Assembly: GCA_025054855.1 (NCBI GenBank) | Contig: JANWZS010000003.1 | Location: 60,363 to 124,362 of the forward strand | Source: Candidatus Nitrosocaldus sp. | GTDB lineage: Archaea > Thermoproteota > Nitrososphaeria > Nitrososphaerales > Nitrosocaldaceae | Direction: 5' to 3' | DNA length: 64,000 bases | Part shown: one piece after another, positions 17,488-25,828 of the stretch | How positions within the stretch are numbered: the first letter of the stretch is position 1 | Layout: every line of letters starts with the position of its first letter | Program-made: the position numbers and the translations under genes | Notes under the pieces: generated by a model | Seen by the model: the letters and a program-made list of their open reading frames with translations, nothing else | Databases searched by the model: none | Told to the model about the DNA's origin: nothing

Positions 17488-18150
17488 ATGTATACAGCAA
17501 GGGTTCTAGGCAGGAGGTATGTTACAAGGGCAAGGGATACGGTTGAGGTTAGGGTCACTAGATGCTTGAGCAGTTATATACCTGGACAGTATGTTAGGGT
17601 CTATATAGAGTGCAATGATCCCAAGAGGTTCAGGGAGATGAACATAACCTCCCTGCCAGAGGATGAGCATCTGTCGTTTGCATTCAGGGTATCTGATAGC
17701 ATATGGAAGAGAGCAGCGATGATGCTGAAGCCTATGGATGAGGTCAGCATCAGGGGTCCATACGGGCTCTTTCTGCTCCCAGAAGAGCATGCAAGGGTGG
17801 CCATGTTGGCACATGGTATAGGGATAACACCATTCATGAGTATGATAAGACATGTGGTAAAGACTAGAATGCATGAGGTGGCACTACTCTACATCAACCA
17901 TGACAGGGATCATGCACCATACATAGATGAGCTTGAGCATCTAGTATGCAGCAACTTCAGACTCTTTGAGTTCTTCTCTAACTCCCTTGATATCAAGGAG
18001 TGGATTGGGGATATGCAGGGTGATGGTATAGAGCGTTGGTATATATCTGGGGAGCCCAGATACGTTAGGGCTGTTAGGCAACTACTTGTAGCATCAGGCA
18101 TAGATACTGCTAGAATAAGCGTCGAGGAGTTCAGTGGCTACTGCCCTTGA
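17488..18150 (+). CDS. FAD/NAD(P)-binding oxidoreductase (ferredoxin-reductase fold)
   Basis: A 220-residue protein with an N-terminal FAD-binding barrel (PGQYVRVYIE, then REMNITSLPED where the family normally has RxYS) and a C-terminal NAD(P) domain (MLAHGIGITPFMSMI, WYISGEPRYVRAVRQLL, ISVEEFSGY). No iron-sulfur domain is attached, so it needs a separate electron partner. The altered RxYS motif may weaken or change flavin binding. It lies 30 bases after the PAS-containing chemoreceptor and is probably cotranscribed, which suggests that the pair couples redox state to signalling. That link is inference. Confidence 0.82.
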   Translation: MYTARVLGRRYVTRARDTVEVRVTRCLSSYIPGQYVRVYIECNDPKRFREMNITSLPEDEHLSFAFRVSDSIWKRAAMMLKPMDEVSIRGPYGLFLLPEEHARVAMLAHGIGITPFMSMIRHVVKTRMHEVALLYINHDRDHAPYIDELEHLVCSNFRLFEFFSNSLDIKEWIGDMQGDGIERWYISGEPRYVRAVRQLLVASGIDTARISVEEFSGYCP

Positions 18151-18175
18151 ATAATATTAAACCCGACTGATCAAC

Positions 18176-18781
18176 TCACTCATTGATACCAGCAAGCCTA
18201 TCCACTGCCTTCAACTGCTCCCTTATCTGCTCCTCGCTCTCCGAACCGTATGTTATGAGTATCCTATCCCCATCCTGTATAACATATCTGTTGTACTGAT
18301 CGTTGGGCATACCATTCACATAGAACTTTAGGGTATTCGTACCATCGTTGCAGTATGACCTACCATCATCGAGCGTGAAGCAGTCTCTGCTGAACTTCAT
18401 CTTCATGCTCTCGAAGAGGTAGCCTATATCAACATTGGCAGCATGCCTATGTATTATGAATCCATTGTTGTTCTCGAAGTGTATGTAAGGGCTTCGTAAC
18501 TGGTACTTCCTCTGTGCAAAGTCCACAGGTTCTTTGCCGTGTATGTACAGCTTGAAGACAGCATGTACATGCTCCTTCTCATCCACTGGCCCAAATGCTG
18601 CGGTTCTACTCCTCTCAGCCTCAGTATGGAGGTAGTAGGCATAGGATACAGCAGCTGCTATACCAACTATCGCTGCTATTGCTGCTATGGCTATGAACTT
18701 GTACATGCTCTTCTTCCTTGCTATCTCTGCTGCCTTCTTCTCCTTCTCCCTCCTCCCCTTCTCATCCTTACCCTTGTGCAC
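18176..18781 (-). CDS. Membrane-anchored extracytoplasmic protein, function unknown
   Basis: A 201-residue protein starting with GTG. A strongly basic N-terminus (about 1-25) is followed by one membrane helix (about 28-50, FIAIAAIAAIVGIAAAVSYA), with the remainder outside. The outer domain has a His-rich core (EHVHAVFKLYIHGK and IIHRHAANVD) and a Cys pair (CFTLDDGRSYC) that could form a disulfide. It ends in a ubiquitin-like or beta-grasp pattern (GMPNDQYNRYVIQDGDRILITYG). The histidines suggest metal binding. I do not know a named family. A TATA-like element lies about 25 bases upstream. Confidence 0.7.
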   Translation of the reverse strand: MHKGKDEKGRREKEKKAAEIARKKSMYKFIAIAAIAAIVGIAAAVSYAYYLHTEAERSRTAAFGPVDEKEHVHAVFKLYIHGKEPVDFAQRKYQLRSPYIHFENNNGFIIHRHAANVDIGYLFESMKMKFSRDCFTLDDGRSYCNDGTNTLKFYVNGMPNDQYNRYVIQDGDRILITYGSESEEQIREQLKAVDRLAGINE

Positions 18782-18908
18782 AGGTTAATAACCCATCAGG
18801 TATAATTTAAAGTTGTAGCAGTGAGGATGATGATCTTACTTGCTTGCCTCTCTACTACCTGTCCCAACCCTTTTATTTAACCTGTAAGGATCAGGGTATA
18901 GATAAAGG

Positions 18909-20972
18909 ATGAGGGTACTTGCATTGCACTCTAACTTCATAGAGTATGAGCCCATAGAGAAGGAGATAGATGGTGCAGAGCCTGCAGAGAGGGGCAAGAG
19001 GGTTAGGCTCGATGAGGTGCTTGTAGCATTCATGGCTGTGGAGAAGGGGGATGATGCTTCCGTAGCAAGGAGTACGGTTGAGCAGATCAGGGAGTGGATG
19101 GGTAGAGTAGGCTGCAGTAGGGTACTGCTCTACCCCTATGCCCATCTCAGCAGTGATCTTGCTGATGCTAGGAGTGCTCTGAGCATCATGGTGCAGGTTG
19201 AGCAGATGCTCAATGCCAGTGATGGTATATCGGTGCACAGGGCACCATTCGGATGGAACAAGGCATTCACAATAAGCATAAAGGGCCATCCTCTAGCAGA
19301 GCACTCGATATCCGTAAGCAGGTTACAGATGCAGCAGGTTAGGGGGGAGGATACAGGCACTGGAGTAGGGGCAGGAGCAGGAGTAGTAGGAGTAGCAGGG
19401 GAGAAGGCTGGAAGGGAGGCGGTATCGCAGGCACTCCAGAGGGAGGAGAGGCTTACATCGAGATGGTACATACTCGAGCCAGATGGTAGCAGGATACCGC
19501 TCGAGCAGTACGATCTGAGCAGGAGCCCAAGGCTCAGGATGCTTGCGGAGTACGAGGTCAAGAAGAGGCGGGAGGTGGATGAGGAGCCCCCACATGTCAG
19601 GCTCATGAGGAAACTTGCTATAGCGGACCATGAGCCAGCATCTGACGCAGGTAACCTGCGGTTCTATCCCAAGGGGAGGCTGATCAAGTCGCTCATAGAG
19701 CAGTATGTTACCAGGAAGGTCATAGAGTATGGGGCGGTGGAGGTTGAAACGCCAATAATGTACGATGTAGAGCACCCGAGCCTTGCCAGTTACTTCAACA
19801 GGTTCCCTGCCAGGCAGTACATGCTCGAATCTGAAGGCAAGGAGTTCTTCCTGCGCTTCGCAGCCTGCTTTGGTCAATTCCTGATGGCCAAGGACTTCAC
19901 CATATCCTACAGGCACCTACCTCTAAGGATATACGAACTCACGAGGTACTCATTCAGGAGGGAGAAGAGCGGTGAACTCGTAGGGCTTAGGAGGTTGAGG
20001 GCATTCACCATGCCTGACTGCCATGCACTCTGCAGGGATATGGAGCAGGTGAAGGAGGAGATGCTCAAGAGGCTCGAACTGTCGAAGGAGGTTATAGAGA
20101 GCCTAGGGATAGGCATGGATGATGTTGAGGTTGCAATAAGGGTCACATCTGACTTTTACAGTGAGAACAGTGGGTTCATAGCAGAACTGGTAAGGAGGAT
20201 AGGCAAGCCAGTACTCCTTGAAGAGTGGGCTGAGAGGTTCTTCTACTTCGTGCTGAAGTGGGAGTTCAACTTCATAGACAACATAGCAAAGGCATCAGCC
20301 CTATCTACAGACCAGATAGATGTTGAGAATGGCGCCAGATACGGTATATTCTTCGTGGATGAGGATGGGAGCAGGAGGAACCCCATAATACTCCATAACT
20401 CACCCAGCGGGGCAGTTGAGCGTGTTATATACGCACTTCTGGAGAAGGCTTACAGGATGCAGAGGGAGGGCAAGACGCCCATGCTCCCGATCTGGTTATC
20501 CCCTACACAGGTTAGGCTGATACCTGTGAGTACAAGGAGGAGGGGTGAGGGCAAGGGTAATGGCAAGGGTGATGTTGGAGGTGGGGGTGGGGACAGGGAT
20601 GAACATGCAGATATGGAGGGTAGAGATGGAGGTGGTAGAGGCCATCAGGATTCAGAGCACATGGAGTACTGTGATTCCCTCATGCGCAGGCTCGAGGGCT
20701 CATCCATAAGGGTGGATGTGGATGATAGGGATGAGAGTGTAGGCAAGAGGATAAGGGAGGCTGAGATGGAATGGATACCATACATAATCGTGGTGGGCGA
20801 GAGGGAGGTTAGGAGCAGCAGGTTGAGCGTTAGGGATAGGAGATCTGGCAAGGTTAGGGAGATGAGCATAGAGGAGCTTATAGGTGAGATAAGGGATGCA
20901 GTTAAGGATAAGCCATACATGCCACTGAACATGCCAAGGTACATCAGCATGAGGCCTCAGATCATGGTCTGA
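18909..20972 (+). CDS. thrS: Threonyl-tRNA synthetase, archaeal type
   Basis: The 687-residue class II synthetase has the archaeal N-terminal editing domain (MRVLALHSNFIEYEP; related to D-aminoacyl-tRNA deacylases). The catalytic core has motif 2 (YRHLPLRIYELTRYSFRRE) and motif 3 (SPSGAVERVIYALLE), followed by an anticodon-binding domain. Two Gly-rich low-complexity inserts lie in linkers, at about 140-165 (GTGVGAGAGVVGVAGEK) and about 545-580 (GEGKGNGKGDVGGGGGDRD), and make the protein longer than relatives. A TATA-like CTTTATTTAA lies about 30 bases before the ATG. The enzyme charges tRNA-Thr and hydrolyses mischarged Ser-tRNA. Confidence 0.95.
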   Translation: MRVLALHSNFIEYEPIEKEIDGAEPAERGKRVRLDEVLVAFMAVEKGDDASVARSTVEQIREWMGRVGCSRVLLYPYAHLSSDLADARSALSIMVQVEQMLNASDGISVHRAPFGWNKAFTISIKGHPLAEHSISVSRLQMQQVRGEDTGTGVGAGAGVVGVAGEKAGREAVSQALQREERLTSRWYILEPDGSRIPLEQYDLSRSPRLRMLAEYEVKKRREVDEEPPHVRLMRKLAIADHEPASDAGNLRFYPKGRLIKSLIEQYVTRKVIEYGAVEVETPIMYDVEHPSLASYFNRFPARQYMLESEGKEFFLRFAACFGQFLMAKDFTISYRHLPLRIYELTRYSFRREKSGELVGLRRLRAFTMPDCHALCRDMEQVKEEMLKRLELSKEVIESLGIGMDDVEVAIRVTSDFYSENSGFIAELVRRIGKPVLLEEWAERFFYFVLKWEFNFIDNIAKASALSTDQIDVENGARYGIFFVDEDGSRRNPIILHNSPSGAVERVIYALLEKAYRMQREGKTPMLPIWLSPTQVRLIPVSTRRRGEGKGNGKGDVGGGGGDRDEHADMEGRDGGGRGHQDSEHMEYCDSLMRRLEGSSIRVDVDDRDESVGKRIREAEMEWIPYIIVVGEREVRSSRLSVRDRRSGKVREMSIEELIGEIRDAVKDKPYMPLNMPRYISMRPQIMV

Positions 20973-21065
20973 TCATCATCATCATGACGATCATGATAAT
21001 GATGATGGTCCGGTTATGGTGAGGCTCACTCCTGTATGCTTGAATCCTATCTCTACCTACACTAG

Positions 21066-22094
21066 TTACTGCTGACTCTTGACATGCATGATTATGGTCT
21101 CGAGCATGAGTTTTGCTGCTAGCACGGATGTTATCCCATTATCGTATGGGGGGCATAACTCTACCACATCGAGGCAGATCAGCCTCCTGCCACTCTCCAC
21201 TAGCAGTTCAAGTATCCCAAGTACGTGCAGTGGATGCAGGCCGAATGGCTCTGGCGTACCTACACCTGGTGCAAACGCTGGGTCTATAGCATCGAGGTCT
21301 ATGCTGATGTAGAGATCATCGTAGCTTGATACTACATCACTTATACTCCTCTTGACCTCACTGTCTATGGTACCTCTGGCAGAATCGATGGAGGCAAGCA
21401 TGATATCCCTTGCAAGGATGGTATTCATCCTACTCCTCCTAGCATAATCCAGCTCCTCCCTGCTGTACCCCCTAGCCCCTATGTGGAGTATGTTGCTCGC
21501 ATCCCCTCCAAGGTCCTCGACTATCCTACGCAGATACGTTGCATGGTTGAGTCTACAGTCATGGAACTCATCCCTAAGATCAAAGTGTGCATCGAATACA
21601 ACTAGCATGGTGCCTCCATCACTACCCTTACTACTGCTACTATTGCTAATGCCACTACTGTTGCTACTACTACTACCATCATCCCCACTTGAACCATCTC
21701 TACTGGAGCCCTTGCCCCTTACCATACCCCTGTAAGTTGCCAGCGTGAGCAGGTGCTCCCCCCCAAGCACGGTAACCAGCCCCCTACCTGCAACCTCGCC
21801 CATCACCTTGCCAAGCATATCAAGCATCGCATCTGGGTTCGTGGTACCCTTCAGATTGCCTAGATCGATCATATTAACATCCTCCAGCGTAACATCTGCA
21901 TCGCACAGTATAGAATTGAGTTCGATATTTGCTAGCGCATCCCTTATGGCATCTGGCCCGAACCTTGTGCCAGGTCTGTAGGATGTTGTAGAGTCGAATG
22001 GTACCCCAAGTGTATAGACCACTGTGCCATAACGGCTACCACTGCTACTCAGCATGGTTCGTGCCCTATTCATGTACAGATCTATGTAGCTCAC
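21066..22094 (-). CDS. speB: Agmatinase (ureohydrolase family)
   Basis: The 342-residue manganese enzyme hydrolyses agmatine to putrescine and urea. Metal-binding motifs are GGEHLLT, VVFDAHFDLRDE and SIDLDAIDPAFAPGVGTPEP. A Ser/Gly/Asn-rich insert at about 129-162 (DGSSGDDGSSSSNSSG region) is coded by triplet-repeat DNA and is absent from typical family members. It lies on the same strand and 70 bases downstream of deoxyhypusine synthase, so polyamine synthesis and hypusine formation are neighbours. Arginase activity on arginine cannot be excluded from sequence alone. Confidence 0.88.
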   Translation of the reverse strand: MSYIDLYMNRARTMLSSSGSRYGTVVYTLGVPFDSTTSYRPGTRFGPDAIRDALANIELNSILCDADVTLEDVNMIDLGNLKGTTNPDAMLDMLGKVMGEVAGRGLVTVLGGEHLLTLATYRGMVRGKGSSRDGSSGDDGSSSSNSSGISNSSSSKGSDGGTMLVVFDAHFDLRDEFHDCRLNHATYLRRIVEDLGGDASNILHIGARGYSREELDYARRSRMNTILARDIMLASIDSARGTIDSEVKRSISDVVSSYDDLYISIDLDAIDPAFAPGVGTPEPFGLHPLHVLGILELLVESGRRLICLDVVELCPPYDNGITSVLAAKLMLETIIMHVKSQQ

Positions 22095-22164
22095 TGGCAG
22101 GCATCAGCATGAACCACATAAATACCTACAGCCACTCCACCTATTCATCCTAGATCCTAGATGA

Positions 22165-23328
22165 TCAGTCAGTAGGCTTTATACCCTCATCCCTGACGAT
22201 GTGCATCTCATACGCCTCCTTGAGCCTCCTGTAGTACTCCCCAAGCCTTGTGTAGAGCCTCCTATGCCTCCTCGGCTCATGCATGGCTATAGCGTAAAGG
22301 CAGAGGAGCGGGAATGTTATGCTTGCATCTGCGTAGACAGTAACAACGTTCACATGCGAGCTCTTCACCTTGCCCCAGCTCTTCCCCTCCTGTAGAGTTG
22401 CCCCAGATAAACCTCCACTATCTGGCCTAGCATCCGTCAACTGTATTATGTAATCAAGCCCTCCATGGTTCATGTGAAGTATCTGATCCAGTGCTGGGCC
22501 TGTCTGCTGTGCTGTGTTCTTTGGCACCCCTCCTCCAATCTCCAACGCTCCATTCCTCTCAGAGTTGTAGACTATGGCTGCCTGCTCCACTATCTCCCTG
22601 ACAGCATCTATAAGCACTGTTCTACCTTCAAGCCTTAAAGGGATGAGATCGAGTGCTAGAGATGAGTCCTTGAACGTTGATATGTACACTGGCACATCAT
22701 GCTCATACGCACTCGCAACGAACGACCTATCTGGGCTCTTGGAGCACTCCTTCACATACCTGCCCAGCATGTGTGATATCTCTGCTGTAGTGAGTATCAT
22801 GGTATCCCTTCTATCCCTTGCAAACATCTCCTGTACTATCCTGTCCTGTGCCTGTAGCGTCTCATCCTCCTTGATGTACACATCGTATATCCTTACTATG
22901 TTCTTCTTGTGCAGTATATCATCATCTACATCGTGGTGCCCTTGCTTCACTGGCAGGTTCCATGCAAAGTGCATATCATGGTATACATTTGCCCCAGTGG
23001 ATACTATCCAGTCAACAAAGCCATGATCTATGAGGTCCTTGATGATACCTCCATAGCCTATCGGCGTCATCGCACCTGCAACTGTAAGGCATATTGTAGC
23101 ATCATCATCTATCATCCTGTAGAAGAGCCTTGCTGCCTCTCCTAGCCTTCTGGCATTGTACCCTGCAGATGCATAGAGCTCTATCAGTTGCTCAATACTC
23201 ATATCCTTGCTTATCTTTGCATATGGGATATCCTTGCCAGTGAAGGAGTGCCTGTTGCTGATGTTGTTATCACTGTTGCTGTTACTGTCGTTTGCATTGC
23301 TACCCCAGTTGGCCTTATGCATCTTCAT
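22165..23328 (-). CDS. dys: Deoxyhypusine synthase family protein
   Basis: The 387-residue NAD-dependent enzyme transfers the aminobutyl group of spermidine to a lysine of aIF5A. Visible motifs are VAGAMTPIGYGGIIKDLI, STGANVYHD and LEIGGGVPKN with the catalytic lysine, then ARPDSGGLSGATLQEGKSWGK. The first 30 residues are an Asn/Ser-rich low-complexity tail. The pathway partner agmatinase follows directly, which fits a polyamine-to-hypusine unit. Some family members make homospermidine instead; the archaeal context favours the aIF5A role. Confidence 0.88.
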   Translation of the reverse strand: MKMHKANWGSNANDSNSNSDNNISNRHSFTGKDIPYAKISKDMSIEQLIELYASAGYNARRLGEAARLFYRMIDDDATICLTVAGAMTPIGYGGIIKDLIDHGFVDWIVSTGANVYHDMHFAWNLPVKQGHHDVDDDILHKKNIVRIYDVYIKEDETLQAQDRIVQEMFARDRRDTMILTTAEISHMLGRYVKECSKSPDRSFVASAYEHDVPVYISTFKDSSLALDLIPLRLEGRTVLIDAVREIVEQAAIVYNSERNGALEIGGGVPKNTAQQTGPALDQILHMNHGGLDYIIQLTDARPDSGGLSGATLQEGKSWGKVKSSHVNVVTVYADASITFPLLCLYAIAMHEPRRHRRLYTRLGEYYRRLKEAYEMHIVRDEGIKPTD

Positions 23329-23427
23329 CTACATCAAGTAGTGTACTAATTAAACTTGTTGCTTGTATAATGGCATAAACAACTGAGGATAATAATTGAA
23401 TGTATGTAAAAATAGTTGGCCATCGGC

Positions 23428-24234
23428 CTACTCCTGTACCTTGACCGAACCTGCTATCCTTGCGAGTTCCTCAAGCGGTAATCCTCCTCTTACTGTGATA
23501 CCAAGGTTGTACTCCTCATGCCAATAGGTTACCATACCAGCCTGCTTATCCTTGCCAGAGTATGTGATGTAACCTTCAGCAACTGTACCATCATCGTACG
23601 TGCATGTAACGTTATCCGCATCATCTATAAGTACATCCTTAACGGTCTTGCCCTCAGACTCTGGGCACCTTGTCATTGCCATACCACTTGCTCCCATGAA
23701 TGGCTCCCATCCCAGTGCTCTATACCCATTACTGAGCCTGACCTCTTGCATTGGTGCAAGTATAGAGTCCTTTCTAGCCTGATACTCTGCAAGTGCCTCA
23801 CCTACAGCGATGTCATTCATGCCCTTTGGAACATGCTCCTCTCTAGGTAGATCTATTATGTACCCAAACCCACCATGCAATGCATACAGAGCATCTTCAC
23901 CAGTTCTGTATAGTATGCTACAGTCACCCTTATCCCAATAGATGAGTTTAACGTATCCATTTGGTGTATCAGGTCCATCAACGACAAAGTCCATAGCAAT
24001 CAGCCTGTATCCTTCTGGTATATAGGTTGGGAATGCAAGTTTGACATCGAATGGATACCTCTCCCTTATCTGCTCCCTTACTACATCTTGAAGTGCATCA
24101 ACATCACATACACTATACTCATCCCAGATATTCTTGGTTCTAGGCTTATCATCTGCTGCAGAGTAACTACTGAGCACTGTTACTGCTATACCAAGCACTA
24201 TAACAGTTGCAAGTATGTACACTGTAACCTTCAT
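23428..24234 (-). CDS. Exported or membrane-anchored protein with DUF4367-like C-terminus
   Basis: A 268-residue protein with an N-terminal signal or anchor helix (about 5-24, VYILATVIVLGIAVTVLSS). The outer domain begins with FDVKLAFPTYIPEGYRLI and ends with YNLGITVRGGLPLEELARIAGS, patterns seen in DUF4367-like extracytoplasmic proteins. Four cysteines in the outer part may form disulfides. Its start overlaps the stop of a small membrane protein gene (ATGA), so the two are coupled. The signal peptide has no twin-arginine motif, so Sec export is expected. Confidence 0.65.
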   Translation of the reverse strand: MKVTVYILATVIVLGIAVTVLSSYSAADDKPRTKNIWDEYSVCDVDALQDVVREQIRERYPFDVKLAFPTYIPEGYRLIAMDFVVDGPDTPNGYVKLIYWDKGDCSILYRTGEDALYALHGGFGYIIDLPREEHVPKGMNDIAVGEALAEYQARKDSILAPMQEVRLSNGYRALGWEPFMGASGMAMTRCPESEGKTVKDVLIDDADNVTCTYDDGTVAEGYITYSGKDKQAGMVTYWHEEYNLGITVRGGLPLEELARIAGSVKVQE

Positions 24235-24416
24235 GGCTCACCACCTGGTTCCCAGTCCACAGCATCGGTGATGCAATCATCCGTAGTGTATGTTGGTGGA
24301 CCACTACCTAACTTCCTTGCAGTACTCAGAAAATCTATTACCCATCCTGCAAGAGGGGGCGTCAATACCATCACTGCTACTATATATGTAGTTCCTTTAA
24401 TTATTTGTTGCTGCAT
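24231..24416 (-). CDS. Small single-helix membrane protein
   Basis: A 61-residue protein with one membrane helix (about 9-30, TTYIVAVMVLTPPLAGWVIDFL) and an acidic C-terminal tail. A T-rich TATA-like element (TTTTTTATCA on the minus strand) lies about 30 bases before the ATG. The last bases overlap the start of the exported protein gene, so both probably act at the same membrane. No family is recognised. Confidence 0.5.
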   Translation of the reverse strand: MQQQIIKGTTYIVAVMVLTPPLAGWVIDFLSTARKLGSGPPTYTTDDCITDAVDWEPGGEP

Positions 24417-24580
24417 TAAGTAATAATTGTGATACTTGCTGATAAAAAATAGGCAAAATACATTTGATATTTGGGTGAATTGGATTCTGTCAGCACATTA
24501 CAGCCATGTGCGACTTTCAGCAATTGAATGTATCTACACCTACTTACTAAAGTATTTCATCCCCTGGCTTGTGAATGTGC

Positions 24581-24687
24581 CATGGCATACAGATGCAGGT
24601 GTGGTGTACTGCTCGATAGGCCATGGATGGAGAGGGCACATAGATGCACGTACAGGGAGTCCAGAGGCTTCTGGAAGAAGTTCCTAC
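24581..24687. repeat. 107-bp perfect direct repeat, copy 1
   Basis: Identical over 107 bases to 25611-25717, same orientation, 1,030 bases apart. The two copies bracket the HEPN/MNT toxin-antitoxin remnant. The repeat covers the start and first 35 codons of a small zinc-finger/membrane protein gene. Confidence 0.95.
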
Positions 24688-24743
24688 TTGTAGAGTGCAT
24701 ATTGATAACATTCGTTGCAATAGTATACCTACTTGGCATATAA
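24582..24743 (+). CDS. Small zinc-finger protein with C-terminal membrane helix (intact copy)
   Basis: A 53-residue protein: MAYRCRCGVLLDRPWMERAH, then RC near residues 20-22, a short basic stretch, and one C-terminal membrane helix (about 36-52, VECILITFVAIVYLLG). The Cys/His arrangement (C-x-C...H-x-C) could bind one zinc. A TATA-like AAAGTATTTC lies about 28 bases before the ATG. The first 35 codons are identical in DNA to a second copy 1 kb downstream whose membrane helix is out of frame. It may be a small tail-anchored accessory protein; no family recognised. Confidence 0.55.
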   Translation: MAYRCRCGVLLDRPWMERAHRCTYRESRGFWKKFLLVECILITFVAIVYLLGI

Positions 24744-24893
24744 GGATAGACATGCATCTCGTAGGTATGGCGGTGGCTTTGCTAGCCTGTTAAATCATTT
24801 TATCCCCACAGCCATCAGAATCAGAAGACCACTAATCTACCAAGAAGTGAAGAGGCCATGACATTATAAGGATCAGTAGAGCAGCAATAAATC

Positions 24894-25239
24894 TCATACG
24901 TCTTTATAATCATCTACTATACTGCCTATCCTCCTCTCCAATCTCGGATCTCCCTTGTAGCAACGATCCATACTACCTCCAGAGATACACCAAAAATAGA
25001 AGTGTACAACCTTATCCCTCATCCCAGCTATCTTCTTCCATTCAACATCAGGATACGCATCTCTTAGTTGATTGGATAAGCGCTTCACAGCCTCGCCTAT
25101 ATGTTATGTATTACAGCATCCCTGCTTCTCTTGGTTCTTCATGAAATCCTCGTACGATATACCTTCTACGTATCTCCTTATCCTTCTACATGCTTCAAGT
25201 ATGTCTAGGAGGAACTCCTTATCCCTCTCTTATGCATAT
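24894..25239 (-). pseudogene. HEPN-domain toxin gene (DUF86 type), broken by several frameshifts
   Basis: Pieces of a HEPN ribonuclease can be read in order but in changing frames. An ATG overlaps the MNT stop. Next comes ERDKEFLLDILEACRRIRRY, with SYEDFMKNQEKQ in the same frame. DAVIHNI follows in another frame, then IGEAVKRLSNQLRDAYPDVE and GMRDKVVHFYF (the Rx4H active-site motif) after a further shift. A run of T near 25000 shifts the frame again inside HFYFGVSLEVVW. At least three indels are needed to rebuild a normal protein of about 115 residues, so no active toxin is expected. The antitoxin-side MNT gene is intact. Confidence 0.8.
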
Positions 25240-25532
25240 ATGATGCCCTTCTCGATACTCTCCCTTATATAGGGTATCCTTATGGTTCTTACACCATCCC
25301 TTGTGATGAGATCTACTCTCCCCCGTAGTAGCATCTCTAGATACTCTATAAGCCCAAGGTATTTGTCAAATGTAAGCTCATCCATATCAAACTCTACATA
25401 TATGTCTACATCGCTACCTGCATGCTCATCACCCCTTGTATAAGAACCATATATCCCTATCCTAGTGACTGCAAACTCCTTCTTCAGTATATCCATGTTA
25501 TCTCTAAGTATGTTCATCCCATAAGCATCCAT
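25230..25532 (-). CDS. MNT-type nucleotidyltransferase (antitoxin of a HEPN/MNT pair)
   Basis: A 100-residue minimal nucleotidyltransferase with the active-site signature GSYTRGDEHAGSDVDIYVEF (GSx2RGx5SDxD). In HEPN/MNT systems this protein AMPylates and silences the HEPN RNase. The reading frame is intact and a TATA-like element (ATGATATAATAG, minus strand) lies about 29 bases upstream. The stop overlaps the HEPN start by 8 bases, the usual layout. With the HEPN gene ruined the protein has no obvious partner here. Confidence 0.9.
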   Translation of the reverse strand: MDAYGMNILRDNMDILKKEFAVTRIGIYGSYTRGDEHAGSDVDIYVEFDMDELTFDKYLGLIEYLEMLLRGRVDLITRDGVRTIRIPYIRESIEKGIIYA

Positions 25533-25610
25533 CCCATATTCTACGCTAGAGCTACTACTATTATATCATTTGTTTTGTTATAGGCATTAATGGAGTAAAG
25601 GTGGAGATGT

Positions 25611-25717
25611 CATGGCATACAGATGCAGGTGTGGTGTACTGCTCGATAGGCCATGGATGGAGAGGGCACATAGATGCACGTACAGGGAGTCCAGAGGCTT
25701 CTGGAAGAAGTTCCTAC
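25611..25717. repeat. 107-bp perfect direct repeat, copy 2
   Basis: Second copy of the 107-bp repeat found at 24581-24687. Beyond it the two loci stay alignable for about 50 bases, with small deletions in copy 2. It therefore looks like a duplicated gene, not a mobile-element end. No flanking target-site duplication or terminal inverted repeat is visible. Confidence 0.95.
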
Positions 25718-25827
25718 ATATCGATAACATTCGTGGCATACCTCCTTGGTGTATGTGTAATGATGCAATAAGAAGAAGAAGAAGGAAGGAAGGATTATAT
25801 CGTAGATCGATCATAATGGATCATTAG
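25612..25827 (+). pseudogene. Second copy of the small zinc-finger/membrane gene, frameshifted
   Basis: The first 35 codons match the intact copy at 24582. Copy 2 then lacks about a dozen bases, so the frame changes and the membrane helix is lost. The old helix can still be read in another frame (ITFVAYLLGVCVMM). The resulting 71-residue frame ends in an Arg/Lys-rich tail coded by GAA/AAG triplet repeats. It is either a decaying duplicate or a soluble variant; decay is the simpler reading. Confidence 0.55.
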
Positions 25828-25828
25828 C

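Noticed and set aside
24581..25717. Insertion sequence or integrated element bounded by the 107-bp repeats
   Set aside because: No transposase, integrase, terminal inverted repeats or target duplications are visible. The repeats are coding sequence of a small gene.
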